From Roseomonas sp. GC11 (GTDB lineage: Bacteria > Pseudomonadota > Alphaproteobacteria > Acetobacterales > Acetobacteraceae), in NCBI RefSeq assembly GCF_024437745.1, contig NZ_JANFNY010000004.1, positions 12,021 through 76,020 of the forward strand: a stretch of DNA of 64,000 bases. Direction: 5' to 3'. The position numbers and the translations under genes are program-made. The notes below the pieces were generated by a model. The model was not told where the DNA came from. It saw nothing but the letters and a program-made list of their open reading frames with translations, and ran no database searches. Numbering within the stretch: the first letter of the stretch is position 1; each line of letters begins with the position of its first letter. Positions 54,004 to 61,874 of this stretch are shown here, in pieces.

Positions 54004-54594
54004 TCAGTGGTACCAGGGTGTCCGGTCAAGAGCCCGGTAGGCTGACCAGTGGTTGAAGATCGAGTGGTTCCCTTCTTCCGCCTCGGCATTCTGGAGGTTC
54101 ACCAGAGCGCGCATCTCGTCCACCTGGGTGAACCCATCGAGGTTCGGGGAGGACAGGTAGCGGGCCTGGAAGCGCCTGGCAGCGACGATGGCGATGTACT
54201 GGCGCGCCACCTCGGGGAGATCATCCCACGGAAGCTCCAACACGAGGTCAACCTTCAGGTCGGTCTCGGTGAAGATGAATGAGTGGGTGTCGAGGTTGTA
54301 AAGCTTCGTGCCGCGCTGGGTGACGCGAACGCTCTGCCCCTCAGACACGTCAATCCGGCTGGTGTTGGCGGGTAAAGTGTACTCGCCATCTGTGGTCCGC
54401 TGAAGCGGGTAGTCGCGCTCACGGTTGAACCACCAGCCGCGGACCTGCATCTCCTTCCGCACTTCCTCGATGAGGTTCAGCGCAGCGGCGATGTTGGGCG
54501 GAAGCTGCTCATCGGTGGGCAGGATAGAGACCACAGGGGCCTCCCCGGTGGCCCGGATGACCGTGTTGACGGCATCGAGAAGGGAGGTCGGCAT
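54004..54594 (-). CDS. Tail tubular protein A (T7 gp11-like adaptor)
   Basis: A 196-aa protein, the same length as T7 gp11, which links portal to nozzle. The start LLDAVNTVIRATGEAPVVSI and ARQYIAIVAARRFQARYLSS are conserved gp11 motifs. The ATG overlaps the upstream gene's stop by 1 bp. Confidence 0.93.
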   Translation of the reverse strand: MPTSLLDAVNTVIRATGEAPVVSILPTDEQLPPNIAAALNLIEEVRKEMQVRGWWFNRERDYPLQRTTDGEYTLPANTSRIDVSEGQSVRVTQRGTKLYNLDTHSFIFTETDLKVDLVLELPWDDLPEVARQYIAIVAARRFQARYLSSPNLDGFTQVDEMRALVNLQNAEAEEGNHSIFNHWSAYRALDRTPWYH

Positions 54595-55199
54595 CAGATA
54601 TCCGGGGAGGAGGCGGAGGAGCCTCGCTCGAACTGAGGGGCCGCCACTCGGATCGAGAAATCCACCGCTGTGCCGCTGGTGCCGAAGGCGAACCTCAGGC
54701 GGGGCACAGCGAACGCTACACCAACCCCAGTGGTTACCGTCTGGGTGAACCTCTGGAGAGTGGCGGTCAGCGAGCCCAGGATGCTTGTGGCGGAGGTACT
54801 GTCCACCTGCGTGGTAGCATCGGCCTGATAGGACAAAAAGTTCAACTGAAGGGCGGTGACCCCTGTGACTGAACCGGCCACCAGCGCCACAGAGACAGAC
54901 GAGGTGTAGGTCACCCCTGCCAGCACGGGAATACCCGTGGTGGTGTCATAGAGGATCGGCGCGTTGCCACTGGAACTCGAAAGGGTGCCTGAATACCGAA
55001 TGTCGATATAAGGCAGCCCACTCGCCTCACCTGTCCCGACAATGCTGCGGGCAAGCCCGGCGGGGGCGGACGGGATCGTCCAGTTTGTCGGAGCGGTCCC
55101 AGGGGTACCCGCCACAGAACCCAGAGCGCGCGGGTTGCGGATCAGGTTGACCTTAGCGATCCCCCCGAGGCGCACCAGGCGTATCCCGAGACCCAGCAT
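54594..55199 (-). CDS. Phage virion protein, beta-sandwich appendage
   Basis: A 201-aa Thr/Ser/Gly/Ala-rich protein: NLIRNPRALGSVAGTPGTAP, then YIDIRYSGTLSSSSGNAPIL and FERGSSASSPDI. Its style is that of carbohydrate-binding-like domains at the ends of tail proteins. It lies between spike base and tail tube A, where T7 has nothing. Possibly a head or tail decoration. Role inferred. Confidence 0.6.
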   Translation of the reverse strand: MLGLGIRLVRLGGIAKVNLIRNPRALGSVAGTPGTAPTNWTIPSAPAGLARSIVGTGEASGLPYIDIRYSGTLSSSSGNAPILYDTTTGIPVLAGVTYTSSVSVALVAGSVTGVTALQLNFLSYQADATTQVDSTSATSILGSLTATLQRFTQTVTTGVGVAFAVPRLRFAFGTSGTAVDFSIRVAAPQFERGSSASSPDI

Positions 55200-55456
55200 C
55201 AGAAGAGGGCCACGAGGCCCGTGGCTGTGGTCCCGGTGGAGAGCACACGCTGAACGGACACAGGCAGGATGGTCCCAGCACGCACCGCCGTGAAGGTCAC
55301 CGCGACGCCCCCAGGGGCCGACTGGATAACCACCACGTTCCCGTCACCGCCGACAAAGAGGGCGCGCGCGGGCTGCGGGAGGTTCACGCTGTCACTCGGC
55401 GTCACAGCCGCGAACTCGCCACTGGGGTTGGCCGAGATATGGTCAGAGAAAGCCAA
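55199..55456 (-). CDS. Spike base protein, RCAP_Rcc01079-like
   Basis: An 85-aa beta-rich protein. The sequence FAAVTPSDSVNLPQPARALF, GGDGNVVVIQSAPGGVAVTF and AGTILPVSVQRVLSTGTTAT follows the spike base family found in gene transfer agents and phages of alphaproteobacteria. It is placed right after the capsid gene and its terminator. Stop and next ATG overlap by 1 bp. Confidence 0.7.
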   Translation of the reverse strand: MAFSDHISANPSGEFAAVTPSDSVNLPQPARALFVGGDGNVVVIQSAPGGVAVTFTAVRAGTILPVSVQRVLSTGTTATGLVALF

Positions 55457-55469
55457 GAGGGAGCCTCAA

Positions 55470-55502
55470 CAAAAAATAGGGGAGCACCCGAAGGTGCCCC
55501 CC
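55470..55502 (-). terminator. Intrinsic terminator after major capsid gene
   Basis: Minus-strand stem GGGGGGCACC/GGTGCTCCCC with a TTCG tetraloop (55479-55502), then T6 (55476-55471). It sits where T7 has T-phi, 7 bp after the capsid stop. It should give partial termination and high capsid mRNA. Confidence 0.85.
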
Positions 55503-55508
55503 AGGGGA

Positions 55509-56456
55509 TTAGGCAGTCTTGCCCTCGATGGAGAGGACCGGTCGCAGCACGCCATGGCCGATAGCCATCTTGGAGTTCAGGAGCGTGCCCAGACGGCGGG
55601 GGTCATAATCCGCCCGGCTGGAGATGCCGATGAGTTCCACGGTGCCCACGGCGGCCTTGTGCATGAACAGGGCTCGGGTGTTGGTGAAGTTACCCTGATA
55701 CTTGGACGGGCCGGTGGTGATGTTCGTGATCGGCAGGGAGTTCGTCTTGACGATCTCCAGGCCAGCCACACGCAGCACCGTACCATCCGCGTAGGCGCCG
55801 GAGCCGCCCCAGTCCTTGTTCAGGACGGAGGTGGTCTGGGCCAGGAGGTAGTACTGGGCCGGGCGGACGTACATCGTCCGGTCGTCCTGCGGCACGTCCT
55901 TCTCGTCGAACTTCTGCTGGGCCGAGAAGGCAGCCGCCGCCAGGGCGCTCCCGGAGGTGCCCATGTTGGCATCGGTCACGCTGTCACCGGCTTCACCGCC
56001 ACCGGCACCCTGCACCGCATCGGTGAGGAGGGCCGCCGTGCGGGCAGCGAGAACGCCGGTCTGCGCCAGGTTGGCGTCAAAGGTGCGGGCCAGGGCGCGG
56101 CCCCCCTCCGTGCTGTAGTAGCTGCGGAGATCATAGTGGTTCATCGCCTCGTCGATCTCCGCGATGAACTGTGGGGAGATCAGCATGTCATCCACGGTCA
56201 GCACCACTTCGTTCTGCGGAACGGCGGTGCCCAGGATTTCATTGCCGGGCGTGTGGTAGGACGCGGTGGCGCGGCCCACGATGGGGAACTGCGCACTCTT
56301 GCCGCTGGCGATGGTGCGGACCATCGTGCGAGTGCGGAAAACCGTCGCGCGCTCAAAGGCGCTCATCACCTCCCCGGAGAAAACCTTCAGGAAGAGGGCG
56401 AGAGCGTCGCCGGTACCGTTGATCTGACCGAGGCGGGACGGGGTGGCGTTGGACAT
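55509..56456 (-). CDS. Major capsid protein (T7 gp10-like)
   Basis: A 315-aa HK97-fold capsid protein. DALALFLKVFSGEVMSAFER, ASGKSAQFPIVGRATASYHT and EIDEAMNHYDLRSYYSTEGG match T7 gp10 closely. It is shorter than gp10A (345 aa), and no frameshifted minor form is evident. The ATG (56456) has no clear Shine-Dalgarno sequence, which is odd for the most abundant virion protein. It is preceded by 364 bp of structured non-coding DNA. Confidence 0.94.
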   Translation of the reverse strand: MSNATPSRLGQINGTGDALALFLKVFSGEVMSAFERATVFRTRTMVRTIASGKSAQFPIVGRATASYHTPGNEILGTAVPQNEVVLTVDDMLISPQFIAEIDEAMNHYDLRSYYSTEGGRALARTFDANLAQTGVLAARTAALLTDAVQGAGGGEAGDSVTDANMGTSGSALAAAAFSAQQKFDEKDVPQDDRTMYVRPAQYYLLAQTTSVLNKDWGGSGAYADGTVLRVAGLEIVKTNSLPITNITTGPSKYQGNFTNTRALFMHKAAVGTVELIGISSRADYDPRRLGTLLNSKMAIGHGVLRPVLSIEGKTA

Positions 56457-56820
56457 AGTGTTTAGAACCGAAGCAGAGGATTGGGGAAAACCCCCGTCAC
56501 CATCTGCACTTTCACGCGGCGAGGTGTCGGCGCCTTTGACCCCCTCAGGGGTTACTCAGAACCGGCTCGTGGCTGCCGTGCGGGATAGTCTGGGGTCGCG
56601 CCCGTCTGAAGAGACGCGGTGCGTTAGTCTTGCTTCGGGAAAGGCCGGGGATATCGCTCCCCGGGGTCGCCGCCGCTTTTCAGCGACGAGAAGGCCCGTC
56701 CCCAGCGCAGAGCTAGGGGTGGTGCGGGCCTCACTCCACCCCGGCGATCAACCCGGGGGCCTGTCATTGCAGGAAAGCGACTTCACCGCGAGGCGGGAGA
56801 GGTGACGGAGCGGAACTTGT
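56457..56820 (-). ncRNA. Structured non-coding leader before major capsid gene (candidate RNA element)
   Basis: A 364-bp gap inside the late operon, transcribed in the minus direction, with many hairpins: CGCTGAAAAGCG (GAAA tetraloop, near 56678), CCGGGGA/TCCCCGG with a short GCGA-type loop (about 56646-56664), GGGGTGG/CCACCCC (about 56715-56742), AGGCCCG/CGGGCCT (about 56692-56732) and ACCCCTGAGGGGGT (about 56538-56553). There is no credible reading frame. It may be a leader that controls capsid translation, an RNA-processing region, or a site for phage RNA polymerase. No known RNA family is matched. Confidence 0.4.
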
Positions 56821-57039
56821 TTAATAGTAACGGGGAACCCAACCGAGAGACTGCATACAGAGTTCGTACATTGTCTGCCGCTGGGTATAGTCGGAGGTAT
56901 GTGCCATCGAATTAAACTGGCAACCGGCTGCCTCCTGTCGGAATATCTCCGGGTTCATCCCGGGCTTTGTCCACTCGACGCGCCTCTCAGTACATCCAGC
57001 GACCACCAGAAGGGTCATAGCTGTCATCAGCCGCCGCAT
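56821..57039 (-). CDS. Small phage lipoprotein
   Basis: A 72-aa protein with a type II signal peptide: MRRLMTAMTLLVVAGC, where VAGC is the lipobox and Cys16 the lipidation site. The mature part (TERRVEWTKPGMNPEIFRQE) ends in the CMQSLGW pattern of small bacterial lipoproteins, with three further Cys. The ATG at 57039 has a GGGGAGGA ribosome site that is half-buried in a 7-bp hairpin (57048-57080). It lies between scaffold and capsid, where T7 has no gene. A moron with surface function (for example superinfection exclusion) is possible; an outer spanin is less likely because the lysis cassette is far away. Confidence 0.75.
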   Translation of the reverse strand: MRRLMTAMTLLVVAGCTERRVEWTKPGMNPEIFRQEAAGCQFNSMAHTSDYTQRQTMYELCMQSLGWVPRYY

Positions 57040-57047
57040 CCATTCCT

Positions 57048-57080
57048 CCCCTGGCAAGAATATCTTCATGCCACCAGGGG
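57048..57080 (-). promoter_or_regulatory. Hairpin overlapping lipoprotein ribosome site
   Basis: Stem CCCCTGG/CCAGGGG (57074-57080 with 57048-57054) with a 19-nt loop. The AGGGG half is part of the Shine-Dalgarno sequence of the lipoprotein gene, so folding should reduce its translation. Confidence 0.45.
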
Positions 57081-57106
57081 GTGCCGAATGTCTAGCCTCG
57101 TGCGCG

Positions 57107-57961
57107 CTACAGGCGAGAGCGGCCCATCTTATCCATGACCGCCTGACGGAAGGCGGGATCACGCTGGTACTCAGGGCGGCCCATGTCCGCTGTGACCTGC
57201 GCCCAGGATGCGTAGGTGTCTGCCGGGGCGGAGCCGCGCGCCTGGACCAACTTCGGCTCCGCCGGGTTGGCTCCCTGGAAGCGCGCATAGAGACCCTGCA
57301 CGGCGAACTTGACTACCGCCATATCGCGGGACTGAACGGCAGCATCGAAGGCTGCCTGCTCGGCCTGGGGGAGGCTCTGGGCGGCCCACTGGAGCATGGC
57401 GGTGTACCCGTCCTTGCCTCCGGTGATCCCGACGATCTCCTCCGCCTGGCGCGCCACGAGAGCCTGCTGGCCCTCGATGTACCGCTCCACCATCTGGCGA
57501 GGGAAGCCGTCAGCCTCCAGTTTCGCCAGGGTCTCCTCGGAGAGCTTACCGTGCTCCCCGAACTCCGCATCCAGCGCCACCATGTCGATCTTGCCCGCCT
57601 TCTGGGCGGCTTCGACTTGCTCCTGCGCCTGAGCGTGCTCCTCCGGGGTCGGAGGGGTCACCTGGGGCGCATCTTCCGCCGTGGCCTGCTCCGGCTGTTC
57701 GGGGGCCTGCAAATCGGCTGACGGAGTGGCGTCCTTGGGTGCCCCCAGCTTCGCCTCCAGGGCCTTGTAGGCGGCCACGAGATCATCCTGGGTCTTGAAC
57801 TTCCCGGCGATCAGCGTGGGCGCTTGGGTCTGGGTGGAGGGATCGGGGTTGGTCGGCGTCAGGCCAGCATCAGCCTTCGCTGCGGCGGCTGCCTGGGCTG
57901 CCTGCTGTTCCTCCGGGGTGCTCCCGGGGGGCGGCGTGAAGGTGGCTGTGACTTCGCTCAT
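57107..57961 (-). CDS. Capsid scaffolding protein (T7 gp9-like)
   Basis: A 284-aa acidic, Ala/Gln/Glu-rich protein (T7 gp9 is 307 aa) that guides capsid assembly and then leaves the head. The N-terminus TATFTPPPGSTPEEQQAAQA is disordered; the middle has GKFKTQDDLVAAYKALEAKL, a recurrent scaffold motif. The C-terminal helical region (DPAFRQAVMDKMGRSRL) likely binds capsid. Its start overlaps the portal stop by 4 bp. Confidence 0.9.
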   Translation of the reverse strand: MSEVTATFTPPPGSTPEEQQAAQAAAAAKADAGLTPTNPDPSTQTQAPTLIAGKFKTQDDLVAAYKALEAKLGAPKDATPSADLQAPEQPEQATAEDAPQVTPPTPEEHAQAQEQVEAAQKAGKIDMVALDAEFGEHGKLSEETLAKLEADGFPRQMVERYIEGQQALVARQAEEIVGITGGKDGYTAMLQWAAQSLPQAEQAAFDAAVQSRDMAVVKFAVQGLYARFQGANPAEPKLVQARGSAPADTYASWAQVTADMGRPEYQRDPAFRQAVMDKMGRSRL

Positions 57962-59511
57962 GCGGTTCCTTGTTGGGGCGCCTGCTGGCGCATCTGCTCG
58001 ATCTGCTGGGCGCTGGCGCCGCGGACCACCTCAGGGGTGATCTGCTGCATCATCTGCTGCATCTGGGCCTGCTGCTGCTCCTGGGCGATCTGCTCCTCCG
58101 TCTTAACCAGGCCGCGAGGCTCGATCTGGAGGGAGGCAGCCACACGGCGGATCATCTCGTCCATGTTGAGGCGGGTGAAGAAGGCATCGCCCAGAGGGGC
58201 CATGACTTCGACCAGCGATTGCAGCCGGGTAAGGTCATTGCCTCGCCCCAGCGCCTCGATGCCGCCCACCACGGTTGGCCTGACGTGCTTCTCAGGGAGC
58301 CTCGGGAGGCGCTTCTGCTTCGTCATGCGGGTCATGAAGAGCCGCACGAGGGGAAGCTGAAGCTCCGTGGTCAGGAGTGAATAGACGCCACCAAGCGATG
58401 CTTCGAGGTCCGCAGCCATCCGCCGGATTTCCTCGGCGGTGACGCGCTCCCCTGCTCGCTGGATGGAGGAGGTGAGGAGGAACGCATACTCCATGCGCTT
58501 CTCGATGGCCTGCATGGTCTGCAACGCCACGGAGAAGTCTGCCTGCTTCTGCGCCTGCACCACCGTCACATCCTCGGCGGCGCCACTGCGGATGGCTCCG
58601 TTGGGGCTTTCCGCCAGGGTCTTGGGCGAGGTGGTGCCGTTCGGGCGGACCAAGAACAGGATTTTGGAGAGTGCGGCGCTGCCCTCCACGATGGCCTGGG
58701 TGAGCCCTTCGAGGGACCGCAGGTCACCAATGTACTCCTCCACGTAGCTCCGTCCGTAGTTCTCACCGTCGATCTGGGTGAACCTCAGGGGGAGCCAGGG
58801 GCATTGGTCAGCGGGGTAACTGCCCTCGCTGTCAGGGATCGGAATCTTGTCCACCTGCTGGCGCACCTTCCACCGTGAACCCTCACGGTAAATGTAGGTG
58901 TACAGCGGGACGGACTTCTCGGGGCGCTTATGACCGCCCTCAGGGTTCTCCGTGAGGAGCGCCTGGACGCTCTCAGGGAGCATGATGGGCGCCATGTCCT
59001 CCTTGACCACAACCTCCAAGACATTCCCTGCGGCGTCCCGTTGGACCACATAGCGATCCAGGCGGTACGTCCGGGTCTTGAGGTCAGGGTCAACATAGAG
59101 CAGCACGTTGCCGGAGACCACCAACTGCATCAGCGCCTCGAAGAGCGGGACGCGAACGTGGGTGGCCTCCATTTCGTGCTGCACCGTCCGCTCCATGGAG
59201 GACATGGCTTCCTCGAACTTCCCGCGCGCTTCGGCATCCTGGGCAAGTTCTGCCAGGGTGAAGTCATCGAGGGTCAGCCGGAAGCACGGCGTGTTCGGAG
59301 GGAGTAGCGTCAGAAGAAGCTTGGATGCGAGGTTACGCACACCCCGCGCCCCGATCCCCTGGTACGGGGTCGGGAGAGAGGAGTTTTCGTTGGCCCCACT
59401 CGGGCGCATCAGCGTGGGGATGGTGAGCTTTGCGGCGGCGCGGGCACGGTCGAGGACCGCGGTTCGCTCCGTCTCCAGCATCGCATAGCGGGAGGCGGCG
59501 CAGGTCTGCAT
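57958..59511 (-). CDS. Portal / head-tail connector protein (T7 gp8-like)
   Basis: A 517-aa portal (T7 gp8 is 536 aa), the dodecameric ring at the packaging vertex. KLTIPTLMRPSGANENSSLP, GIGARGVRNLASKLLLTLLP, YVEEYIGDLRSLEGLTQAIV and RVTAEEIRRMAADLEASLGG are conserved. The Gln-rich C-terminus is usual. Its ATG overlaps the upstream stop by 1 bp, and its stop overlaps the scaffold start. Confidence 0.94.
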   Translation of the reverse strand: MQTCAASRYAMLETERTAVLDRARAAAKLTIPTLMRPSGANENSSLPTPYQGIGARGVRNLASKLLLTLLPPNTPCFRLTLDDFTLAELAQDAEARGKFEEAMSSMERTVQHEMEATHVRVPLFEALMQLVVSGNVLLYVDPDLKTRTYRLDRYVVQRDAAGNVLEVVVKEDMAPIMLPESVQALLTENPEGGHKRPEKSVPLYTYIYREGSRWKVRQQVDKIPIPDSEGSYPADQCPWLPLRFTQIDGENYGRSYVEEYIGDLRSLEGLTQAIVEGSAALSKILFLVRPNGTTSPKTLAESPNGAIRSGAAEDVTVVQAQKQADFSVALQTMQAIEKRMEYAFLLTSSIQRAGERVTAEEIRRMAADLEASLGGVYSLLTTELQLPLVRLFMTRMTKQKRLPRLPEKHVRPTVVGGIEALGRGNDLTRLQSLVEVMAPLGDAFFTRLNMDEMIRRVAASLQIEPRGLVKTEEQIAQEQQQAQMQQMMQQITPEVVRGASAQQIEQMRQQAPQQGTA

Positions 59512-59801
59512 CAGATATTCAGGCCAGCGCCGCTGGTGCCGGTATTCAGCCCGGCGATGGTCAGGTCCGTACGGAGACCCCGGGTACCCACACGGGACGC
59601 ATTGGAGGTCCGCCGCTCGCTATCCAGGGTGTCCTCCTCGTCGTTGCTCCGGGTGGGAGATTCCGCCACGGTGCCCGTCACCGGAGTGGTCGTGGTCGTT
59701 GTGGAGGAAGAGGACTTCTTGCCGGTCAACCCGCTGACCGCGTTGGCGATGGATGCCACACCACCGAGGATAGTCCCCACGGTGGAGAGGAAGCTGCACA
59801 T
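59511..59801 (-). CDS. Tail assembly protein, T7 gp7.3-like
   Basis: A 96-aa protein: MCSFLSTVGTILGGVASIAN, a Ser/Thr run, and the end GLNTGTSGAGLNI, like the Gly-rich ending of T7 gp7.3 (99 aa), a minor tail protein that aids adsorption. The gene stands just before portal as in T7. The ATG at 59801 has CGAGGAAAC as ribosome site. Upstream in-frame residues are antisense. Confidence 0.7.
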   Translation of the reverse strand: MCSFLSTVGTILGGVASIANAVSGLTGKKSSSSTTTTTTPVTGTVAESPTRSNDEEDTLDSERRTSNASRVGTRGLRTDLTIAGLNTGTSGAGLNI

Positions 59802-60010
59802 TAGGTTTCCTCGGGAGTATCCCGGCGCTTCTGTAAGTGGCGCAGGAAGTGAACGATGGAGCGTTGCCCCGAGTAGTGCCAGATGCGATCCAAAGGAGTG
59901 CCCAGGGTAGGACACTGCTCCGGGAATGCTCGGTCGAGCATCTCTATCAAACTGTCCACATCCTCAGGGAGAGCATAGGGTTCCCCTTGGGTATCCCTAT
60001 AGGTAATCAT
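59801..60010 (-). CDS. Phage hypothetical protein
   Basis: A 69-aa protein with the helical segment DVDSLIEMLDRAFPEQCPTL. No known domain. Position matches T7 gene 7, and its stop overlaps the next start (TAATG). Function unknown. Confidence 0.55.
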   Translation of the reverse strand: MITYRDTQGEPYALPEDVDSLIEMLDRAFPEQCPTLGTPLDRIWHYSGQRSIVHFLRHLQKRRDTPEET

Positions 60011-60053
60011 AGAAATATCCTCGCGGGGGCGGAGAAGAGGGGGAATTGGAAAC

Positions 60054-60494
60054 TCACCCCTCGGTCACACTTCCCTTGCCTTCGAGAAGGGCGATCTGGA
60101 AGTCGATATACCGCCTCGCCTTCCGAAGGTCTTGCAGCCCATCCTTGGCGTCATAGCGGCAGACATACTTGATGATGTTGCCGATGGCGAAAGGGAGGTT
60201 GTTCTGCATGATGAAGTTGATCGGCTCGATCTTGAACCGGGCGTAGTGGTGAGGCTTCACCACGGGGTCGGAGACAATGAGGGGCGGCGAGGCGGTCTCC
60301 CCCGCCCCCTCGTCGATTGGATCGAAGTCGTTTTCCGGGAGAATGAATTGCTCTCCCGTCCGCTCATTGCGCGCCCAGGGAACAGAAGTGTTCCCTTCGA
60401 GAACCACCGCGGTATCCCCCCGCTCATAGTACGAGTGAGCGAAAGGCTGGCTGCGGTTGGCGACGACACGCTGCCATCGTTTGAACTTACTCAA
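60054..60494 (-). CDS. DUF3310 domain phage protein
   Basis: A 146-aa protein. The C-terminal 60 residues (KPHHYARFKIEPINFIMQNN, AIGNIIKYVCRYDAKDGLQD, LRKARRYIDFQI) are the DUF3310 domain, widespread in phages and often called a nucleotide-kinase-like protein without proof. The start is TTG at 60494, chosen from GGAGG at 7-bp spacing and the 4-bp overlap with the kinase stop. Confidence 0.8.
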   Translation of the reverse strand: MSKFKRWQRVVANRSQPFAHSYYERGDTAVVLEGNTSVPWARNERTGEQFILPENDFDPIDEGAGETASPPLIVSDPVVKPHHYARFKIEPINFIMQNNLPFAIGNIIKYVCRYDAKDGLQDLRKARRYIDFQIALLEGKGSVTEG

Positions 60495-61054
60495 TAGAAA
60501 TCCTCCATCACCGAATGCTTGCCGGTGTGCGGATCGACCACCCACACCTCATCGAACTCGCCCACCTGGGGCGGCTCATAGGAAGCCCGCATGGTCTCGA
60601 TGACTTCCCACGGGATATGCTTGCCGGTCGCCTCAGCGCGCGCCTGGAGGCGCTGCCGGTGCAGTTCCTCGGGGACCGGGAAGAGGACGCCGATGGTGTG
60701 GTATGTCGGAACCAAGTCCTCGCCCATGAACCGCACCACATCGTTAGGGGCGGGGCGAAGGCGCCGAAGGTACTTCTCTCGCGAGGCGCGACGGAGGAGG
60801 GTGCGGTCCACCGCTACGGGCTTTGATGAGCGATACGCCCCGCGCGCGCTGATAAGCGAGGCACCTTCCAGGGCCTTCATATCCACCCCGGGGAACACCT
60901 CGGAGTAGGTTCGCCCCGTGGCGCGACACTTCGCTTCAATCATGTCATCCGTGGAGACCACGGCGATATCGGGGTGCTGCTCCACCAGCTTGGCGCGGAA
61001 GGTACTCTTACCGGCGCCAGGGAGGCCGATGAGGAAATAGGCGGGAAGGATCAT
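60491..61054 (-). CDS. P-loop polynucleotide kinase-like protein (AAA_33)
   Basis: A 187-aa kinase with a P-loop at residues 10-18 (GLPGAGKST), STDDMIEAKCRATGRTYSEV (substrate-side acid pair, as in T4 polynucleotide kinase NRDD) and VAVDRTLLRRASREKYLRRL (lid arginines). Likely phosphorylates 5' ends of DNA or RNA, in repair or in answer to tRNA cleavage. The phosphatase half found in T4 Pnkp is absent. ATG at 61054 overlaps the upstream stop by 4 bp. Confidence 0.8.
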   Translation of the reverse strand: MILPAYFLIGLPGAGKSTFRAKLVEQHPDIAVVSTDDMIEAKCRATGRTYSEVFPGVDMKALEGASLISARGAYRSSKPVAVDRTLLRRASREKYLRRLRPAPNDVVRFMGEDLVPTYHTIGVLFPVPEELHRQRLQARAEATGKHIPWEVIETMRASYEPPQVGEFDEVWVVDPHTGKHSVMEDFY

Positions 61055-61290
61055 GCAGAGGTTCCCTTGTCCATGAGGTGATCGGGGCAGACCAGGGGGA
61101 CGCCCAGGGTGCCCGGAGGCCAGCATCGGGTGTGCGGGGTGATCCGCATTTGCTCCCAGGGCGCAGGCACGCTGGGAGCCGCAGGGAAGAGCTTGGAGGG
61201 CAGGATGAGGCTGGCGGCTACCACCACAGGCAGGAGGGCGTGGAGGGCCGCCAGGAACAACCAGCGGCGCGGAAAACGCATGGTGCTCAT
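61051..61290 (-). CDS. Small phage membrane protein
   Basis: A 79-aa protein with one hydrophobic segment (WLFLAALHALLPVVVAASLI, residues about 10-29) after a basic start (MSTMRFPRR), so inner-membrane with its C-terminus probably outside. The soluble tail has two Cys. Unknown function. ATGA overlaps with both neighbours show translational coupling with the nucleotidyltransferase-like and kinase genes. Confidence 0.65.
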   Translation of the reverse strand: MSTMRFPRRWLFLAALHALLPVVVAASLILPSKLFPAAPSVPAPWEQMRITPHTRCWPPGTLGVPLVCPDHLMDKGTSA

Positions 61291-61874
61291 GGGTGGGTCA
61301 TCTCCGGGTGGAAGGCGACACGCATCTCTCCCCAACGCCCCGCCGGGCGGAGGAAGCGCCAGCCCGTGAAGCGGGTCTCCCAGCGGCGAACCCGGCGCGC
61401 GCTGCGGGCCAACTGCTTGGGATCATCGGGGCCGCAGTAGGTGGCTGTGCGGGTGCTGATGGCGGCCTCGAAGCCATGCCCCAGGAGAAGCTTTCCGGTG
61501 CCCCCGTAGCCCACCCGGCAGAAGTCGAAGTCCACCCGATGGATGACTTCGGAGAGCGGAAGGGGCTCCCGAAGGACGATGATCTGCACCGGCAGGGGGA
61601 AGGGCATCAGCGGGGAGTATTCCCACACCTCGGCCACCTCAGCGCGCATGGCGCCACCGCCGTAGCCTTCGAGCACCAACGGGGTCATGCCCTGCCAGGA
61701 GCCCAAGAGCGACCGAAGGCCCGCACGGGTGATGAAAATGTCCACGTCCTTCGGCTTCACGCCAGCCGCCAGGTCACGCAGGTAGCCACCCACGATGGCG
61801 GCGCTGGGGTCGTGCTGTTGGATGATCTGGAGGAGGCGCTTGGTCTCCTCGGGGATATCGCTCTCGGTGAGCAT
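61287..61874 (-). CDS. Nucleotidyltransferase-fold phage protein (poly(A) polymerase / CCA-head-like)
   Basis: A 195-aa protein whose start (AAIVGGYLRDLAAGVKPKDV, DIF) shows the GG-x-RD and DxD pattern of nucleotidyltransferase head domains like tRNA CCA-adding enzymes and poly(A) polymerase. The central part (FPLPVQIIVLREPLPLSEVI, HRVDFDFCRVGYGG) provides a third carboxylate. No RNA-binding tail domain is present. A nucleotide-adding function on tRNA, RNA or protein is likely; the substrate is unknown. ATG at 61874 overlaps the upstream stop (TGATG). Confidence 0.7.
   Translation of the reverse strand: MLTESDIPEETKRLLQIIQQHDPSAAIVGGYLRDLAAGVKPKDVDIFITRAGLRSLLGSWQGMTPLVLEGYGGGAMRAEVAEVWEYSPLMPFPLPVQIIVLREPLPLSEVIHRVDFDFCRVGYGGTGKLLLGHGFEAAISTRTATYCGPDDPKQLARSARRVRRWETRFTGWRFLRPAGRWGEMRVAFHPEMTHP

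Noticed and set aside
56570-56640. Group I intron core-like motifs (AGACTA twice)
   Set aside because: The two motifs are direct repeats, not the inverted pair needed for P7, and P/Q elements are not found.
56530-56660. Hammerhead-ribozyme-like pieces (CTGAAGA and GGGAAAGG on the plus strand; CTGAGTA with a hairpin on the minus strand) in the capsid leader
   Set aside because: The required stems I and III do not pair, and the minus-strand core deviates from CUGANGA and GAAA.
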